NCBI GenBank assembly: GCA_016288175.1
Contig: JAEEYN010000097.1
Location: 1 to 20,608, forward strand
DNA: 20,608 bases
Direction of reading: 5' to 3'
DNA from: Bacillota bacterium
Lineage (GTDB): Bacteria; Bacillota; Clostridia; Christensenellales; CAG-138
Shown: positions 13,983-20,608 of the stretch, one piece after another
Position numbering within the stretch: position 1 is the first letter of the stretch
How the letters are laid out: each line of letters starts with the position of its first letter
Notes under the pieces: generated by a model
Database searches by the model: none
The model's input: the letters and a program-made list of their open reading frames with translations, nothing else
What the model was told of the DNA's origin: nothing
Program-made: the position numbers and the translations under genes

Positions 13983-14684
13983 TTATTTCAGCAGCAGAGC
14001 GAGCTCTTCCTCCGTTAAAAACCGCCATTCGCCGGGCCGGAGGCGGCCGAGTTCGAGCTTCCCGATCGCCGTGCGCTGCAGGCGGAGCGTATCATGCCCC
14101 GTCGCGGCGAGCATACGGCGCACCTGGCGGTTCTTGCCCTCGTGGATCGTCAAAAGCAGGTCCGTTTTGCCGTCCTGCCTTTCGCGGAGGATCCGCAGCT
14201 CCGCGGGGGAGGTGAGCCCGTCCTCGAGCTCCACGCCGTTTCGGAGCAGGCGCTTGTCCTCCGGCGTCAGCCAGCCCGAACAGAGCACGCGGTAGGTCTT
14301 GCTCGTGCCGTAGCGCGGGTGCATGAGCCTGTTCGCGGTCTCGCCGTCGTTCGTAACGAGGATCAGCCCCTCGCTGTCGAAATCGAGGCGGCCGACGGTA
14401 TAGAGCCGGTAGGGCAGGGAGGTGAAATAATCCGTGACCTTGACGCGGTCCTCGTCCTCCGCGCCGGTGCAGATCACGTTTTTGGGCTTGTTGAAGGCGA
14501 TTACGACCCGCTCGGACGGCGTGGAAACGGGCTTCCCGTCGAGAAGGACCTCGTCCCCTTCTTCAACGGTGCAGCCGAGCACAGCAACGCTGCCGTTCAC
14601 CGCAACGCGGCCGGCAGCGATCAGTTCTTCGCATTTGCGGCGGGAGGCGATCCCCGCGTCAGCCAGATATTTTTGCAGGCGCAT
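13983..14684 (-). CDS. rRNA pseudouridine synthase, RsuA/RluB family
   Basis: A 233-residue enzyme that isomerises a uridine in rRNA to pseudouridine. Residues 1-60 are an S4 RNA-binding domain (MRLQKYLADAGIASRRKCEELI, GRVAVNG). The catalytic motif GRLDFDSEGL holds D101, followed by LVTNDGE; the C-terminal EGKNRQVRRM is a second signature. In Bacillota this position beside ytfJ/dacF is usually occupied by the RluB type acting on 23S rRNA, but RsuA or RluE specificity cannot be excluded. ATG at 14684 is preferred over a start 41 codons upstream because GGAGGG is adjacent (14688-14693) and the S4 domain begins there. It is 43 bases downstream of the carboxypeptidase gene, likely the same transcript. 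Confidence 0.92.
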   Translation of the reverse strand: MRLQKYLADAGIASRRKCEELIAAGRVAVNGSVAVLGCTVEEGDEVLLDGKPVSTPSERVVIAFNKPKNVICTGAEDEDRVKVTDYFTSLPYRLYTVGRLDFDSEGLILVTNDGETANRLMHPRYGTSKTYRVLCSGWLTPEDKRLLRNGVELEDGLTSPAELRILRERQDGKTDLLLTIHEGKNRQVRRMLAATGHDTLRLQRTAIGKLELGRLRPGEWRFLTEEELALLLK

Positions 14685-14727
14685 ATGCCCTCCGGTTCTG
14701 CCCGCCCGGCGCGGGAGGATGAAAAAG

Positions 14728-16014
14728 TCAGCCGCGGCTGTAAAGCCCGAGCAGGGAAGTGAAGAAAAAGCCGAACGAGCGCGCTCCGGCGCCGGTCCCG
14801 GCGGCAAGCATCACGCTCCCGACCGGCGCATTGCCGATCCGCAGCTCCGCCTTGCCGATGAGTTGGCCCTCGTCGATCGGGACGAAAAGGCCGGGAAGGA
14901 GTTCAGGGAGGACCTCCGCGTTGGCGGAAGCGCCTTTGCGCATCGGTACGGAAACATCCCAGACGGCGAGCAGCGGGATATCCTCGCCGCCGACCTCGCA
15001 GCGGGCAAGCTCATCGCCCCTGCGGACGACCGTTGTCATGGTGTAATTTTCAAAACCGTAATCGAGCATCACGGGCGCGACGTCGAACATCGGGCGGCAG
15101 TTCATAACGCAGCCGACGAGCAGCATGCCGTCCCTTTCGGCGGCGAAGAGCAGACAGCGGCCCGCCTGGCTCGTGTAGCCGGTCTTGATGCCGATGCAGC
15201 CCTCGTAATCCCAAAGCATCGTGTTCTTGTTCTTGACTGTGAGGCGGCGGATGCTCGATTCGAAGGTATAGTATTCGGTTGAAACGATCTCGCGGAAAAC
15301 GGGATTTTTGAGCGCTTCGGCGCCGATCAGCGCAAGCTCATAGCAGGAGGTATAGTGCTCCTTGTCGTGCAGGCCGTTCGGCGTCACGAAATGGGTGTTC
15401 ACAAGGCCCATCTGCGCGGCGCGGGCGTTCATCAGCTCCGCGAAAGCAGGCACGGAGCCCGCGGTATGGATCGCGAGAGCGACGGCGCAGTCGTTGCCGG
15501 AGCGCAGCATCAGCCCGTAGAGCAGGTCGCGCACGGTCAGACGCTCGCCGTAGGCAAGATAGAGGCTCGAACCCTCGATGCCGACGGCTTCCCGCGGAAC
15601 GGTCACGACCTCATCTGGGGAACAGTTTTCGAGAACGACGAGCGCTGTCATCGTTTTCGTCGTGCTCGCCATCGGCAGGCGCTCATCGGGATTCTTCGAA
15701 AGCAGCTGCTGCCCGCTGCCCGCTTCGATCAACACGGCGGATTTCGCGCTTTCCATGCATTCGAGCTCCCCGGCGTTGAGGTCGCCGCGCTGCACGGGCA
15801 GGGTTTTGCTTTCCGGCGCGGGAACATGGTAAACGCTGCCGACGGAAGAATCCGAGAGATCCTTTTCGGGGCTTTTTTTATTCCCCGCGCTGTCGGCTGC
15901 GGCGTTCGAAGAAAGGAAAAGCACGGGGATAAGCATCAGCGCCGCAAGCAGCGCGGCAAGCGCTTTCGAACCGTTTTTCCTTATTTTGCTTTTGTTTTCG
16001 GAAATGGCGTTCAT
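14728..16014 (-). CDS. D-alanyl-D-alanine carboxypeptidase (DacF-like)
   Basis: A 428-residue peptidase S11 penicillin-binding protein that trims the terminal D-Ala of peptidoglycan stem peptides. An N-terminal signal segment (about 17-40) sends it across the membrane. The three active-site motifs are intact: STTK (S117, K120), SGN (172-174) and KTG (277-279). A PBP5-type C-terminal domain follows, and the last residues (SFGFFFTSLLGLYSRG) may attach to the membrane. Start ATG overlaps the ytfJ stop by 4 bases and has GGAGG upstream on its strand. Being next to ytfJ suggests the sporulation-linked DacF group, but DacA/DacB-like vegetative roles are possible. Confidence 0.92.
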   Translation of the reverse strand: MNAISENKSKIRKNGSKALAALLAALMLIPVLFLSSNAAADSAGNKKSPEKDLSDSSVGSVYHVPAPESKTLPVQRGDLNAGELECMESAKSAVLIEAGSGQQLLSKNPDERLPMASTTKTMTALVVLENCSPDEVVTVPREAVGIEGSSLYLAYGERLTVRDLLYGLMLRSGNDCAVALAIHTAGSVPAFAELMNARAAQMGLVNTHFVTPNGLHDKEHYTSCYELALIGAEALKNPVFREIVSTEYYTFESSIRRLTVKNKNTMLWDYEGCIGIKTGYTSQAGRCLLFAAERDGMLLVGCVMNCRPMFDVAPVMLDYGFENYTMTTVVRRGDELARCEVGGEDIPLLAVWDVSVPMRKGASANAEVLPELLPGLFVPIDEGQLIGKAELRIGNAPVGSVMLAAGTGAGARSFGFFFTSLLGLYSRG

Positions 16015-16508
16015 TCCGTTTCCTCCGCCTCGAAAAGATCCTCGCCGAAGCAGCCGCCCGTTTCGCGGACGGCATGAGCCTTCTCCCTATTTTCGCATTT
16101 TTTATTCAACTTGTCAATAAGCGCCGAAGCGAACCTGTCGAGGGTCTTGAGCATCTGCGGCACAAAATCGGTGAGCTTGTCGACGGCGCCGGCGGGCGAG
16201 GCGGGGAGCACGCGGACATTGCCCTGCTCGACCGTCACGAACGCGAGGGGCTTGAGGCTCATTCCGACGGTCGATTCCCCGGCGAAGGGAAAACGGTCGG
16301 CCTCCGCGCCGCCGCAGTGCTTCGGGGAGGTCCCGCTCGGGCTGCCGTATTCGCCGCCGCCCACAACGAAGCCGAGGGTGACCTTCGAAACGGGCAGAAG
16401 CACCGTTCCGCCGCCGGTGTCGACGGGGGTGCCGATAACGGTGTTAACCTCCGTCATTCGCTTGATCTGCTGCATTGAGGTTTCGATGATGTTTTCGATC
16501 GGGTGCAT
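16011..16508 (-). CDS. ytfJ: GerW/YtfJ family sporulation protein
   Basis: A 165-residue protein of the YtfJ (GerW) family, which in Bacillus is made in the forespore and needed for normal germination. Landmarks: HPIENIIETSMQQIKRM at the N-terminus, NTVIGTPVDTGGGTVLLPVSKVTLGF, a glycine-rich GGGEYG, and the GMSLKPLAFV(T)V segment with the following VRVLP. The C-terminal ~35 residues are charged and variable. ATG at 16508 follows AAGGAG on its strand. It overlaps the upstream DUF2953-like gene by 65 bases and dacF by 4, a tight operon. Its presence suggests a spore-forming ancestry. Confidence 0.9.
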   Translation of the reverse strand: MHPIENIIETSMQQIKRMTEVNTVIGTPVDTGGGTVLLPVSKVTLGFVVGGGEYGSPSGTSPKHCGGAEADRFPFAGESTVGMSLKPLAFVTVEQGNVRVLPASPAGAVDKLTDFVPQMLKTLDRFASALIDKLNKKCENREKAHAVRETGGCFGEDLFEAEETE

Positions 16509-17115
16509 GTTTTTTCTCCTTTTTCTTGCTTTTCCGTTTCCCGACAGCGCCTGTCAGGAGGCTTTTTGTTAGTTTGGCCGGTACCGCGGCGGCTATTCCG
16601 GAAACCGAAACATCGAAGCGGTTTTCGAAAAGGACGGGCTTTATCCCGCCGATGCTTTCCGAAAGGTCGATGCTGCCGGGGAGGATCGCGCCGGCGCAGC
16701 GCAGGGCGGCGGAAAGTATAACGCCGGAGGCTCCCGCGAGGAAACAGCAGGCAGCGGCGTCATCCGCGATCCCGATTTTTCCGAAAAAGCGTAGCTCCGA
16801 AACCGAAACGGCCCCGAGCGCGGCAAGGATAACGCGCTTCCGTTTTGCTTTTTTCTTCGGCGGTTTTTCCTTCGGAAGGCGCAGAGTGCCGTGCTTTTCG
16901 GAAGCGAGGAGCACTCCCCTTCCGGGAATGAAGACAGGCCTGAAGCGCAGGCGAAAGCGCAGAAGCCCCGCCCGAAGCGCGATAAGAATGCGGAAGCCGT
17001 CCTCCTGCCAACGGAACGCGGCCTTCACGCGGACGCGGAAGGGCAGAAAAAGAAACGCCGAAAGCAGCGCGGCGGGGAGAACGATCAGAATTGCCGAACG
17101 CAGCGATGCCGCCAA
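16444..17115 (-). CDS. DUF2953-like membrane protein
   Basis: A 223-residue protein with an N-terminal membrane helix (about 7-27), then FRVRVKAAF, a variable region with a lysine/proline-rich PKEKPPKKKAKRKR stretch, a KIGIADDAAACCFLAGASG segment like the DUF2953 core, and a IKPVLFENRFDVSVSGIAAA strand region. This gene commonly precedes ytfJ in Clostridia; the function is unknown, probably sporulation or envelope related. The frame runs on to 17724 opposite ruvC, but that part is a shadow. The start is taken as TTG at 17115 because AAGGAGGG lies 7 bases before it on that strand and no ATG or GTG fits. The last 22 residues overlap ytfJ. Confidence 0.72.
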   Translation of the reverse strand: MAASLRSAILIVLPAALLSAFLFLPFRVRVKAAFRWQEDGFRILIALRAGLLRFRLRFRPVFIPGRGVLLASEKHGTLRLPKEKPPKKKAKRKRVILAALGAVSVSELRFFGKIGIADDAAACCFLAGASGVILSAALRCAGAILPGSIDLSESIGGIKPVLFENRFDVSVSGIAAAVPAKLTKSLLTGAVGKRKSKKKEKKHAPDRKHHRNLNAADQANDGG

Positions 17116-17175
17116 AGGTTGTCCCTCCTTTTCCGAATTGCCGAAGCGCGGCTGACGATAGTTTTTCCGCGGTAC

Positions 17176-17204
17176 TTGAGATTTATGTAAAAAGGTGGTA
17201 TTAT
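17176..17204 (+). promoter_or_regulatory. Promoter of ruvCAB
   Basis: TTGAGA (17176-17181), a 17-base spacer and TATTAT (17199-17204). The predicted start is near 17211, about 60 bases before the ruvC ATG. Confidence 0.6.
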
Positions 17205-17205
17205 A
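17200..17205 (-). promoter_or_regulatory. Opposing -10 element for the DUF2953-ytfJ-dacF operon
   Basis: On the minus strand these bases read TATAAT, a perfect -10 hexamer overlapping the + strand -10 by five bases. No convincing -35 lies 17 bases upstream. RNA would start about 80 bases before the TTG start of the DUF2953-like gene. Confidence 0.4.
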
Positions 17206-17271
17206 AAGAAGAATGATGAGATGATGGGGTGGTGTTCCGCCGCGGAAGCGGGCGGAGCGCCGGGTACTGAA

Positions 17272-17769
17272 ATGATCGTTTTGGGCATCGACCCCGGCTA
17301 CGCGATCCTCGGCTACGGCGTGCTGGAGGTCCTGAACGGAAAAATGAAGGCGATCGACTGCGGCGTGATCGAAACGACACCGCAGATGACTTTCCCGGAG
17401 CGGCTCGAGCGGCTCTATACCGGGACGCTTGCGCTGATCGAAAAATTCCAACCGGATCATATCGCCTTTGAGGAACTGTTCTTTTACCGCAACACGACAA
17501 CGGCGCTGGCCGTCGCTGCGGCGCGCGGCGTCGCGATCCTCGCCTCTCAGCAGGCGGGGCGGCCGCTGTTCGAGTATACGCCGATGCAGATCAAGCTCAG
17601 CGTCACGGGCGACGGCCATGCCGACAAGCAGCAGATGCAGAGCATGGTCAAGCTCCTCCTCCGTCTCAGCAAGATCCCGAAGCCCGACGACGCGGCGGAT
17701 GCCCTCGGCGTCGCCCTCTGCCACGCGAACGCGCTCGGCCCCGCGGTTTCGGAATTTCTGATCAAATAA
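17272..17769 (+). CDS. ruvC: Holliday junction resolvase RuvC
   Basis: A 165-residue RNase H-fold endonuclease that cuts Holliday junctions made during recombinational repair. Acidic catalytic residues are visible: D7 in GIDPG, E67 (FEELFF), D140 and D143 in PDDAADALGVALCH. The DNA-binding loop region GDGHADKQQM replaces the usual GNGRADKxQV. ATG at 17272 gives the standard MIVLGIDPG start; the frame opens at 17221, but that would leave only about ten bases of leader and add 17 unrelated residues. The ribosome site GGCGGAG (17251-17257) is rather far. ruvA follows after 40 bases. Confidence 0.93.
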   Translation: MIVLGIDPGYAILGYGVLEVLNGKMKAIDCGVIETTPQMTFPERLERLYTGTLALIEKFQPDHIAFEELFFYRNTTTALAVAAARGVAILASQQAGRPLFEYTPMQIKLSVTGDGHADKQQMQSMVKLLLRLSKIPKPDDAADALGVALCHANALGPAVSEFLIK

Positions 17770-17809
17770 TACTGTGGCCTGCCCCGTGCAGTGCCGGATC
17801 GGCGGTTAA

Positions 17810-18406
17810 ATGTACTACCATATTCGCGGGCTCGTTACGGAGATCGGCGCTGACCGCGCCGTGATCGACGCTTGCGGCGTCGGTTATGAGCTCATCTGCC
17901 CAAGGCCGACGCTTGCGGCGCTGACTGTCGGAAAGGAAGCGAAGCTCCTTACCCATTTCAACATTGCTCAGGACGCCGTTGCGCTCTATGGCTTCAAAAC
18001 CGAGGATGAGCGCACGATGTTCCGCAAGCTGATCGGCGTTACGCGCATCGGCCCGAAGGTCGCGATCCAGACCCTTTCCGTTCTCAGCCCGGAGGATATC
18101 TCCCTCGCGGTGCTGACGGATAATGTCGCCGCTTTCGACGGCGTTCCCGGATTGGGCCGCAAAACGGCGGCGAGGATCATTCTCGAGCTGAAGGAAAAGG
18201 TCGACCGGACCTCCTCCGCATCCGCCTCGAAGCCCGATAAAGCCAAAGCGCAGGCGGGGGCGAACATGCGGCACGAGGCGATCGAAGCGCTCGTCGCCCT
18301 CGGTTACGACGGTGCCGCCGCAGGCCGCGCCGTTGCCGCCGTGGAGGACTGCGAGCGGGTGGAGGATATGATCATGAAGGCCCTCCGCAGCCTCGGCAAC
18401 AAATGA
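17810..18406 (+). CDS. ruvA: Holliday junction DNA helicase subunit RuvA
   Basis: A 198-residue protein that binds four-way junctions and positions the RuvB motors. Residues 1-62 form the OB-fold domain (MYYHIRGLVTEI, GVGYELICP), about 70-130 hold two helix-hairpin-helix motifs (LIGVTRIGPKVA and VPGLGRKTAARI) that contact DNA, and about 152-198 form the C-terminal RuvB-binding three-helix domain, joined by an Ala/Ser/Lys-rich linker. GGCGG before the ATG is a weak ribosome site. It is part of a ruvC-ruvA-ruvB operon. Confidence 0.96.
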   Translation: MYYHIRGLVTEIGADRAVIDACGVGYELICPRPTLAALTVGKEAKLLTHFNIAQDAVALYGFKTEDERTMFRKLIGVTRIGPKVAIQTLSVLSPEDISLAVLTDNVAAFDGVPGLGRKTAARIILELKEKVDRTSSASASKPDKAKAQAGANMRHEAIEALVALGYDGAAAGRAVAAVEDCERVEDMIMKALRSLGNK

Positions 18407-18441
18407 TTTTTCCCGAAATTCAACGATAAAAACTGTACCCG

Positions 18442-19482
18442 ATGAACGGAATGAACGACGAAAGACTCATAACCTCATCCCTCCTTTCGGAGGATGAAAC
18501 AGCCGAATACAGCCTGCGTCCGCGCTTTTTGAACGAATACATCGGCCAGAAGAGCGTCAAGGAGCATATGCAGGTCTATATCAACGCGGCCAAGCTGCGC
18601 GGCGAGGCGCTCGACCATGCCCTGCTCTACGGTCCGCCCGGCCTCGGCAAAACGACGCTCGCGGCGATCATCGCGAACGAAATGGGCGGCAATCTGCGCA
18701 TCACGAGCGGCCCGGCGATCACTCACGCCGGCGACCTTGCGGCCCTGCTTTCGAACCTCAACGAGGGCGACGTGCTGTTCATCGACGAGATCCACCGCCT
18801 CAACGCGAACGTGGAGGAGATCCTCTACCCCGCGATGGAGGATTTCGCTTACGATATCATGATCGGCAAGGGCCCTTCCGCCCGCTCGCTGCGGCTCGAG
18901 CTGCCGAAATTCACCCTTGTCGGCGCGACGACGCGCATGGGCCTTCTGACTGGCCCCCTCCGCGACCGCTTCGGCATCAAGGAACAGCTCGAGCTCTACA
19001 CACCGGAGGATCTTAAGGAGATCATCATCAGGAGCGCAGGCATCCTGAACATCGACATCACCGTCGACGGCGCCTATGAGATCGCCTCCCGCTCGAGAGG
19101 CACGCCGCGCATCGCGAACCGCCTGCTCCGCCGTGTGCGGGATTTCGCGCAGGTACGCGCGGACGGGAAGATCGATACCGAAACCGCAATGGCAGGGCTT
19201 GAGATGCTCCGAATCGACGAGCTCGGCCTCGATGCCGTGGACCGCCGCATGATCGAAACGATGATCACGAAATTCAACGGCCGTCCCGTCGGTCTCGATA
19301 CGATCGCGGCGGCGACGGGGGAGGACGCCTCCACCATCGAGGACGTCTACGAACCGTATCTTCTGCGCCTCGGCTTCATCGCGAGGACGCCCCGCGGCAG
19401 GATCCTGCTCGCGCCGGCGTATTCCCACCTCGGCTACGCGCCGCCGAAGGATCCGATGGGCGCGCAGACCTCTTTTCTTTAA
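18442..19482 (+). CDS. ruvB: Holliday junction branch migration ATPase RuvB
   Basis: The AAA+ motor (346 residues) that pulls DNA through the RuvA-bound junction. Visible: N-terminal LRPRFLNEYIGQ, Walker A GPPGLGKTT (64-72), Walker B FIDEIH (113-118), sensor 1 GATTRMG (161-167), arginine finger R174 in GPLRDRFG, sensor 2 RGTPRIANRLLRR, and a C-terminal winged-helix domain with GRPVGLDTIAAATGED and GFIARTPRGR. Two ATGs, 18442 and 18451, are possible; neither has a strong ribosome site, which is unusual for this window and suggests modest expression. Length is normal. Confidence 0.97.
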   Translation: MNGMNDERLITSSLLSEDETAEYSLRPRFLNEYIGQKSVKEHMQVYINAAKLRGEALDHALLYGPPGLGKTTLAAIIANEMGGNLRITSGPAITHAGDLAALLSNLNEGDVLFIDEIHRLNANVEEILYPAMEDFAYDIMIGKGPSARSLRLELPKFTLVGATTRMGLLTGPLRDRFGIKEQLELYTPEDLKEIIIRSAGILNIDITVDGAYEIASRSRGTPRIANRLLRRVRDFAQVRADGKIDTETAMAGLEMLRIDELGLDAVDRRMIETMITKFNGRPVGLDTIAAATGEDASTIEDVYEPYLLRLGFIARTPRGRILLAPAYSHLGYAPPKDPMGAQTSFL

Positions 19483-19580
19483 CAAAAGCGCCGGAAACGG
19501 CTGAAATAATCACCGGGGGACGGCGCAGCGCCGATCGCCCAAAAGCAAAATCTTTTCGCAATACGGAGGAAAAAACGGTG

Positions 19581-20608
19581 ATGGGCAGAAAAACCAAAGC
19601 ATTGGAGCAGCAGGTCGCGAATCTGACGAAGCAGCTTGAAGAACTGCGCTCCCAGTTCTCGCAAAAGGAGCTGGAGCTGAAGATCTGCAACGACGAACTG
19701 GCGGCGACCCGTTCGAACCTCGGCAGCGCCCGCAACGAACTCGGCAGCGCCAACCGCCGCCTGGACGAATACCGCGCCAGGGAGGAATCCATCGTGAACG
19801 CCATGACGGAGGCGAGCAACACGAGGGACAGGCTCATCAGCGAGGCGAAGGAAAACGCCAAAAAGCTGGAGGAGGACGGCGCGGCGCGCCGCAGCCAGAT
19901 GATCAGCGAAGGCCAGTCCGTCCGCGATAAGGCGAAGAACGAAGCCGCGGCTGCCGTCGGCAAAGCGAAGGAGGAAGCCGACCGCATCATCGCGGAGGCG
20001 GAGCTCAAGGCGAACGAAACGACCGACCGCTCCGCCGCGGAAGCGGAAGCGACGATCAACGAAGCGGAGCATACCGCCCGCGGGATGATCGAGGAAGCGA
20101 GGCAGACCTCCCGGACCATGATCGGCGAAGCCGAGGACCAGGTCATGCGGACAAGGGCTAAGCTCGACGAATTGAACCTCATGCTCCGCGAAAAGGCGAG
20201 GATCGCCAACGAGGAAGCGAAGGTCTATGCCGATATTTTCGGCTCCGTTGCGGACTGCAGGGATATCAGCGAGCTGAATCCGCCCTGCGACCTCGACTGC
20301 GAGAACTGCGCAAACAAATGCGAGGATTATATCCCGATGGACGATATCCGGGATCAGATCGCCGAAAAAGAGGGCGATGAACCCGCCGCGGAAGAAACGG
20401 CAGAAATCGCGGAAGAGCCTGCCGGAGGACCCGCGGAGGTGAAGGAGCCGGAATGCGGCGAAGCGCTCTGCCCGGAGGATCGCGGGATCGAAGGCCGCGA
20501 AGCGGGCGAAAGCGCACCGGAGGAGCCGGAAGCGCAGGAAGAAAGCGGAGAAGCGCCGGAGGAGCTCATCGGCGAAGCGGTCGAAAACGCCGCCGAAGCC
20601 GTTGCCGA
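19581..20608 (+). CDS. Coiled-coil protein with Cys cluster and acidic tail, partial
   Basis: The frame is open to the right edge (342 codons seen). GGAGG at 19565-19569 precedes ATG 19581; GTG 19578 is an alternative with better spacing. Residues 1-70 are a coiled coil (ALEQQVANLTKQLEELRSQ). Residues about 70-200 are Ala/Glu/Arg-rich helix with 11-residue repeats ending in EA, similar to the C-terminal part of DivIVA or to ATP synthase b-type stalks, but without the DivIVA N-terminal lipid-binding domain. Then comes CDLDCENCANKC, four cysteines spaced 3-2-3, and from about 260 an acidic, Pro/Ala/Glu-rich tail that looks disordered. No membrane segment seen. I do not recognise the family; a role in cell organisation or division would be a guess. 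The 98-base gap after ruvB holds two small hairpins (19490-19501 and 19521-19533). Confidence 0.8.
   Translation, partial: MGRKTKALEQQVANLTKQLEELRSQFSQKELELKICNDELAATRSNLGSARNELGSANRRLDEYRAREESIVNAMTEASNTRDRLISEAKENAKKLEEDGAARRSQMISEGQSVRDKAKNEAAAAVGKAKEEADRIIAEAELKANETTDRSAAEAEATINEAEHTARGMIEEARQTSRTMIGEAEDQVMRTRAKLDELNLMLREKARIANEEAKVYADIFGSVADCRDISELNPPCDLDCENCANKCEDYIPMDDIRDQIAEKEGDEPAAEETAEIAEEPAGGPAEVKEPECGEALCPEDRGIEGREAGESAPEEPEAQEESGEAPEELIGEAVENAAEAVA

Noticed and set aside
17116..17724. N-terminal extension of the DUF2953-like frame opposite ruvC
   Set aside because: It is the antisense shadow of ruvC; a ribosome site and TTG at 17115 give a sensible membrane-protein start.
18475..19485. 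336-residue minus-strand ORF opposite ruvB
   Set aside because: Antisense to a full, motif-complete ruvB; no independent support.
19376..20209. Ser/Ala-rich minus-strand ORFs opposite the coiled-coil gene
   Set aside because: Their Ser/Ala/Leu composition is the complement of the repeated Glu/Ala/Lys codons; no start signal or domain.

Overview
The window looks like a chromosomal segment of a GC-rich, low-copy-repeat Clostridia (Bacillota) genome, probably of the Oscillospirales type. The evidence is the fused spc/alpha ribosomal order with a KOW-domain RNA-binding gene between map and infA, zinc-ribbon forms of S14, S4, L36 and adenylate kinase, strong AAGGAGG-type ribosome binding sites, and a GerW/YtfJ sporulation gene beside a DacF-like carboxypeptidase. 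The lineage below class level is inference.

Positions 1-10335 hold the 3' part of the spc operon and the whole alpha operon, all on the + strand: rplE (cut by the left edge), rpsZ, rpsH, rplF, rplR, rpsE, rpmD, rplO, secY, adk, map, a KOW protein, infA, rpmJ, rpsM, rpsK, rpsD, rpoA, rplQ. These genes build both ribosomal subunits, the SecYEG channel, initiation factor IF1, the RNA polymerase alpha subunit, and the N-terminal methionine trimming enzyme. Most gaps are 11-70 bases. Three are not: rpsH-rplF (138), secY-adk (101) and rpmJ-rpsM (369). Each of the three contains strong RNA hairpins; the last has nine in about 300 bases and is the most interesting part of the window. A perfect-consensus sigma-A promoter inside the end of map probably gives the translation/RNA polymerase half its own transcription. 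A hairpin terminator follows rplQ.

Positions 10345-13966 are accessory: a membrane-anchored alpha/beta hydrolase with its own promoter, then a MarR regulator overlapping a MATE efflux transporter, with a perfect 10-base inverted repeat over the marR promoter, then an unrecognised lipoprotein. A perfect 12-bp bidirectional terminator closes this block against the convergent minus-strand genes.

Positions 13983-17115 are a minus-strand operon read as DUF2953-like membrane protein, ytfJ (GerW family), dacF-like D-Ala-D-Ala carboxypeptidase, and an RluB/RsuA-type pseudouridine synthase, with overlapping genes. It is transcribed away from ruvCAB (17272-19482, Holliday junction resolvase and branch-migration motor) from a shared AT-rich promoter region with a near-symmetric -10 element.

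Positions 19581-20608 hold a coiled-coil protein cut by the right edge. It has 11-residue repeats, a four-cysteine cluster spaced 3-2-3, and a long acidic tail. I see no tRNA, rRNA, CRISPR array, insertion sequence or phage gene.
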